Positions 58,985-64,000 of a stretch of 64,000 bases of DNA are shown here, piece after piece. The stretch lies in the NCBI RefSeq assembly GCF_002099425.1, contig NW_018344339.1:124001-188000 (forward strand), read 5' to 3'. The position numbers and the translations under genes are program-made. This DNA comes from Phascolarctos cinereus (Eukaryota > Chordata > Mammalia > Diprotodontia > Phascolarctidae). Under the pieces are notes generated by a model that did not search any database, was not told where the DNA came from, and saw nothing but the letters and a program-made list of their open reading frames with translations. How positions within the stretch are numbered: position 1 is the first letter of the stretch; each line of letters starts with the position of its first letter.

Positions 58985-59892
58985 AGTGAAGAAAGTAAAA
59001 AATAGTATGCTTTGATCTACATTCAGACTCCATTGATTCTTTCTCTGGAGATGATTAGCATTTTTCATCATAAGTTCTTTGGAATTGTCTTGGCTCATGT
59101 ATTGCTGAGAATAAGTCATTCACAGTTTATCGTCATCCAATATTGCTGTCACTGTGTACACTGTTCTGGTTCTGCTCACCTCTCTTTGCATCAGTTCATT
59201 TAAGTCTTTACAGGTTTTTCTGAAAGCATCCTGCTCATCATTTCTTACAGCACAATAATATTCCATTTTAATCATATACCACAACTTGTTTAGCAATTTC
59301 CCAATTGAGGGTCATCCCCTCAATTCTGAATTCTTTGCCAACACAAAAAACCCCAAAACTATTATAAGTATTTTTGTACAAATAGGTTCTCTTTTTTAAA
59401 AAATATTTTTGGAATATAGACTTAGAATGGTATTTATGGGTCAAAGAGTATGCACAGTTTTATAACCCTTTGAACATAGTTCCAAATGAGCCTCCAGAAT
59501 GGTTGGATCAGTTCACAATTCTACCAACAGTGCATTAGTGCCCCAATTTTTCCACATCCCCTTCAACATTTGTCATTTTTCTTTTCTGTCATATTAGCGA
59601 CTCTGATAGGTGTGAGATGGTACCTTATATTTGTTTTAATTAACATTTATTTAATTAATCATGATTTAGAGTATTTTTTATATGACTATAGGTAGTTTTG
59701 ATTTTTTTTTTCATCTGACAACTGCCATTTCATATCTTTTGACCATTTATCACTTGGGGAATGATATATTCTTATAAATAGGATTGAGTTCTCTATATAT
59801 TTAGGAAATGAGGCCTTTATCAGAAATACTTATTGTAAAAACTTTCCACCAGCTTTCTGCTTTCCTTCTTCCCTGGACTCCATTGGTTTGTT

Positions 59893-60095
59893 CAAAGGTG
59901 GGAAACCTGTGGTCTCAAGGTCACATATGGCCCTCTAGGTCCTCAAGTGTGGATCTTTGACTGAATCCTAACTTTATGGAACAAATCTCCTTAATAAAAG
60001 GATTTGTTCTGTAGAACTTTGACTCAATCAAAAGGCTGCACCCAAGGACCTAAAAGACCACATGTGGCCTTAGGGCCTCAGGTTCTCCACCTCTG
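59893..60095. mobile_element. Palindromic hAT-type MITE inside L1 copy B
   Basis: 203 bp with long inverted ends: CAAAGGTGGGAAACCTGTGG at the left and the complement of CTCAGGTTCTCCACCTCTG at the right. The arms extend inward (GGTCACATATGGCCCTCTAG against ACCACATGTGGCCTTAGGG). 8 bp flanks ggtttgtt (59885-59892) and agtttatt (60096-60103) agree at 6 of 8. L1 sequence is continuous when the element is removed. Too short to code for a transposase. Confidence 0.88.
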
Positions 60096-60732
60096 AGTTT
60101 ATTTGTGCAAAATCTTTTAAATTTACTATGATAAAAATCACCCATTATCATTTCCTAATGCTCTCTATCACTTGGTCATAAATTCTTTCCTTACATGTAG
60201 AGCTGTTAGGTAACTTATTCCATGCTTTCCTATTATGCTTATGGTACCATTTTTTATGTTTAAATCATGTGCCTCTTTTGATCTTATCTTGGTATATGGT
60301 GTGAGATGTTGGTCTATACTTAGTTTCTGCCAAATTGTTTTCCGGTTTTCACAATGGTTTTTTTTTCAAATAGTGAGTTCTTGTCCACAAAACTTGGATC
60401 TTTGGGCTTTTCAAACACTAGATTATTGTGGTCATTTTCCACTGTGTACTGTGTATCTAATCTATTTCGTTGATCCACCACTCTGTTTCTTAGCCAGTAC
60501 CAGATGGTTTTGATTACAACTTTCACATTTCCCCCCTTAATTCTTTGATATTTTTGATCTTTCGTTCTTACAGATGAATTTTTTTTGGAGCTTTATAAAG
60601 TTTTATTTTTTAGTAAATTGATTGGTATGGTACTGAATAAGTAAATTAATTTAGGTAGGGTTGTCATTTTTAATATGTTAGCTTAATCTACCCATGATCA
60701 ATTAATATTTTTTCAATTGTTCAGATGTAACT

Positions 60733-61410
60733 TTATTTGTGTGAAAAGTGTTTCGTAACTGTGTTCATATAATACCTGGGTTTGTCTTGGTGGTAGACTG
60801 CCATGTATTTTATGTTGTCTATGGTTATTTTAAATGGAATTTCTCTTTCCATCTCTTGCTGCTGGACCTTGTTGGTAAAATATAGAAAGGCTGATGATTT
60901 ATGTGGGTTTATATTATATCCCACAAATTTACTAAAGTTGTTAGTTATTTCAGTAATTTTTTTAGTTAGTTCTCTAGTTTTCTCTATGTATAGCATCATA
61001 TCATTTGCAAAGAGCATTGCTTTTTTTTTGTCACCTATTCTAATTCCTTCAATTTCTTTTTCTTCTCCTATTGCTTATAGTTAGCAATTCTAGTACAATA
61101 CTGAATAACAGTGTGATAGTGGTCATCCTTGCCTTACCCTTGATCTTATTGGGAAGGCTTCTAGCTTATCCCCATTATAGATGATGCTTTCTGATGGTTT
61201 TAGATAGATACTACTTATTTTCAGGAAAGCTCCATTTATTCCTGTGCTTTCTAGTGTTTTAAATAGGAAATCATGTTGTATTTTATCAAAAGCTTTTTCT
61301 GCATCTATTGAGATAACCATATGATTTTTGTTGGTTTTGTTATTGATATGGTCACTTATGCTGATAGTTCTAATATTGAACCAATCGCGCATTTCTGGTG
61401 TAAATCCCAC
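60733..61410 (-). pseudogene. L1 copy B reverse-transcriptase remnant
   Basis: Two minus-strand stretches. 61123-61410: ISISDHINNKTNKNHMVISI, then DAEKAFDKIQHDFLFKTLES, with RT motif A (the Asp of IDAEKAFD), ending RSRVRQG. 60733-61017: MLFANDMMLYIEKTRELTKK, then EITNNFSKFVGYNINPHKSS. The box that should read FADD is FAND (61000-61011), so one catalytic aspartate is lost. It would copy RNA into DNA in a live L1, but this one cannot. Confidence 0.92.
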
Positions 61411-62799
61411 CTGGTCATATTGTGTGATCTTTTGGATATATTGTTATAATCTCCTTGCCAGTATTTTATTTAAAATTTTTGCATCAATATTCATTAGGGA
61501 AATTTTCTATAGCTTTATTTCTCTGTTTTTTATTTTCCTGGTTGAGATATCAGTGCCATATTAATGTCAAAAAAGGAATTTGGTAGGATTCCTTATTTGT
61601 TTATTTTTCCAAGTAATTTATATAGTATTAGAATGAATTGCTCTTTAAATGTTTGATAGAATTCGCTTGTGAATCCATCTGGCCCTGGGAATTTTTTTCT
61701 TAGAGAACTCAGTGATGGCTTGTTCAATTTCTTTTTCTAAGATGGGGTTGTTTAAGTATTCTATTTCTTATTCTGTTAATCTGGGTGTTATGTGTTTTTT
61801 TTCTTAATATTCATCAATTTCACTTATATTTTTAGATTTATTGGCATATGATTAAGCAAAATAGCTCCTAATAATTGCACAAATGTCTTCTTCATTGGTG
61901 GTAAATTCGCCCTTTTCATTTTTGATGCTTGCAATTTGGTTTTCTTCTTTTTTTCAAATTAAATTAACTAATGATTTGTCTATTTTATTTTCATAAAACC
62001 AGATCCTAATTCTATTTATTAGTTTAATGATTTTTTTTTTAACTTTCAGTCTTATTAATCTCTCCTTTGATTTTCAGCATTTCCAATTTGGTGTTTAACT
62101 GGGGAATTTTAATTTGTTCTTTTGGCTTTTTTTTGGTTGTTGTTGTTGCAGGCCCAATTCATTGATCTGTTCTTTTTCTATTTTATTGACATTAGCATTT
62201 ACAGATATAAGGTTTTCCCTAAGTATTGCTTTGACTACATGCCATAAATTTTTGGTAAATTGTCACATTGTTGTCATTCTCTTTAATGAAATTATTAATT
62301 GTTTCTGTGATTTGTTCTTTGACCCTCTCATTCTTTGGGATTAGATTCCTTACTTTCCAATTAATTTATAATCTATGTTTCCATGGCCTTTTATTGGATG
62401 TAATTCTTATAGCATTATGATCTGAAAAGGATGCATTTAATATTTTTGCTTTTCTGCATTTGGTTGATTTTGATACCCTAGTACATGGTCAATTTTTATG
62501 TATGTGCCATGTTTCACTGAGAAAAAGGTATGTTCTTTTCTATTCTCATTCAATTTTCTCTAGAGGTTTATCATATCTAACTTTTCTAAAATTCTGCTCA
62601 TTTACTTAACTTATTTCTTGTTTATTTTTTGGTTAGATTTATCTGGTTCTGAAAGGAGAATGTTGAAATCTACTACTAATATGGTTTTACTGTCAATTTC
62701 TTCTTATAACTCATTTAACTTTTCTTTAAGAATTTGGATGCCATACCATTTCATGCATGTATCTTTAGTATTGATATTCACTGACTATGATACCTTTTA

Positions 62800-62947
62800 T
62801 TTGTTTTTAGGCAATTGTGGTTAAATGAATTGCCCAGGGTCACACAACTAGTAAGTGTCAAGTGTTTGGTCTGAGACCGGATTTGAACTCAGGTCCTTCT
62901 GACTTCAGAGCTGGTGCTCTATCCACTGCGCTACCTAGCTGCCCCAG
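62800..62947 (-). mobile_element. Short tRNA-derived SINE inserted in L1 copy B
   Basis: Antisense, same family as 1571. GTGTCAAGTGTTTGGTCTGA is shared with the copy at 12300, so these two are one subtype. B-box region and head GGGGCAGCTAGGTAGCGCAG are present. Perfect 14 bp direct repeats tatgatacctttta at 62786-62799 and 62948-62961. Confidence 0.95.
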
Positions 62948-64000
62948 TATGATACCTTTTAGTAAAGTGTAATTTCCCTCCTTGTCTCTTTTCATTAGAT
63001 CTATTTTTGCTTTTGTTTTGTCTAAGATCAAGATTACTACCCCTGTTTTTTTTTCTTTATTTTTTTTTTTGCTTCAGCTAAAGCATAATAGATTCTGCTC
63101 TAGCCTTTTACCTTTACTCTGTGTGCATTTCTTGCAAACAGCATATTATAAGATTTTGGTTTTTAATTCAAATTTCTATCTGCTTTCATTTCATGGGTAA
63201 GTTCATCCCATTCACATTCATATTCGATATTACTGTTTATTTCCTCCATTCTGCTCTCTGCCCCACCTTTTTATTCTCCTTTCTCTCTTCCTTTACCCTG
63301 TCCCTCCTCAAAATTGTTTTGCTTCAGATCACCACTTCCTCTATCTGCTTTCCCTTCTATCAGATCCCTCTTCTATTATCCCCCATCACTCCTACTTCCC
63401 TGTAGGGTGAGCTAGATTTCTATACACATTTTAGTGTTTATGTTATTCCATCTTTGAGCCAAGTCTGATGAAAGTAAGGTTTAAGCATTGCTTGATCCAC
63501 CCTCCCCCATCTTGCCTTTGTAAAAGCCTCTTTTATTTGAGATAATTTATTATATTGTACCTCTCTCTTCCCCTTTGTCCTAGCATATCCCTTTTTAATC
63601 ACCCCTTAATTTAATTTTTTTTTAATTTATCATCCAGTTACAGTTAACTCATACCCATGCCTTCTATCTGTGTTCACTCCTACTAATTGCTCTAAGAAAG
63701 AAGTTACAAATATCAACTTGCCATATAGGATGTAAACAATTTAACCTTATTAAATCCCTTTTGATTTCTATTTCCTATTTACCTTTTTATGCTTCTCTTG
63801 AGTCTTTTGTTTGAATGTCAAATTTTTTATTTAGCTCTGGTCTTTTTTTTTCTTAATCAGGAATGCTTGAAAGTCCTCAATTTCATTAAATATTAATTTT
63901 CCCCTGAAGTGTTATGCTCAGTTTTGCTGGGTAGATGATTCTTAATTGTAAGCCTTATTTCTTTGCCCTTCAGAACATCACATTCCAAGCCATCAGAACC

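Larger units (their letters stand above)
58985..64000 (-). mobile_element. L1 LINE copy B, runs past the window end
   Basis: Antisense L1 collinear with copy A: 3' UTR (58985-59250), ORF2 C-terminus, RT (60733-61430), then upstream ORF2 and ORF1 equivalents. At 64000 it corresponds to about 15010 of copy A, so perhaps 1.7 kb lies outside. It is interrupted by a hAT MITE (59893) and a SINE (62800). The last 3' UTR bases are missing and no poly-A is seen. It has several short minus-strand frames but is not intact. Confidence 0.92.

Noticed and set aside
60733-61410. A functional L1 reverse transcriptase
   Set aside because: The catalytic box has lost one aspartate, the two stretches are in different frames and the rest of ORF2 is interrupted.

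Overview
This is about 64 kb of AT-rich vertebrate nuclear DNA that looks like a marsupial genome, intergenic or deep inside an intron. Three things point there: L1 copies of marsupial type, an RTE (BovB-like) LINE together with SINEs that share its 3' tail (Mar1 type), and short tRNA-derived SINEs without that tail. The last kind resembles the WSINE1-type repeats reported from Australian marsupials, so an australidelphian host is my best guess. It is not proven, because I ran no database search. I found no host protein-coding exon, tRNA, rRNA, CpG island, CRISPR array or bacterial-type gene. The open frames present are short and almost all fall in repeats or low-complexity DNA. I recognised no retrovirus or other capsid-bearing element.

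Layout. 0-7.8 kb: two L1 3'-end fragments, a minus-strand SINE with clear target duplications, several MIR/THER-type SINE fossils, and a minus-strand CR1/L3 LINE tail. 7.86-16.75 kb: one nearly full-length minus-strand L1, split by a plus-strand RTE LINE (itself carrying a large palindromic TATA/GATA microsatellite) and by a SINE. 17.2-18.0 kb: three minus-strand SINEs in a row. 20.2-24.45 kb: an L1 tail fragment, then an old plus-strand L1-clade element with ORF1-like, endonuclease-like and late-RT-like remnants but no RT core. A diverged 52-55 bp minisatellite follows at 24.5-24.8 kb. 27.4-28.4 kb: a 5'-truncated L1 whose 3' UTR holds a long TTTC microsatellite. 28.8-38.4 kb: mostly ordinary sequence with L2, MIR, Mar1 and one young SINE. 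38.5-42.6 kb: the 5' part of an L1, a CR1/L3 LINE with a readable RT C-terminus, L2 and Mar1. 43.9-50.4 kb: old repeats, including a degraded L1. 52.2-53.5 kb: a CR1/L3 split by an L1 tail, with a SINE at the junction. 55.5-58.3 kb: CR1/L3, a hAT-type DNA transposon and MIR. 59.0-64.0 kb: a second minus-strand L1 running off the window, carrying a palindromic hAT MITE and a SINE.

The repeats record an order of events: CR1/L3, L2 and MIR are oldest, then L1 and RTE, then the hAT MITE and SINEs that sit inside L1. All five short SINEs and both large L1 copies are on the minus strand. No genes act together here. The best items for follow-up are the nested insertions, the three unusual tandem-repeat blocks, and a few repeat-free stretches that could be conserved regulatory DNA.
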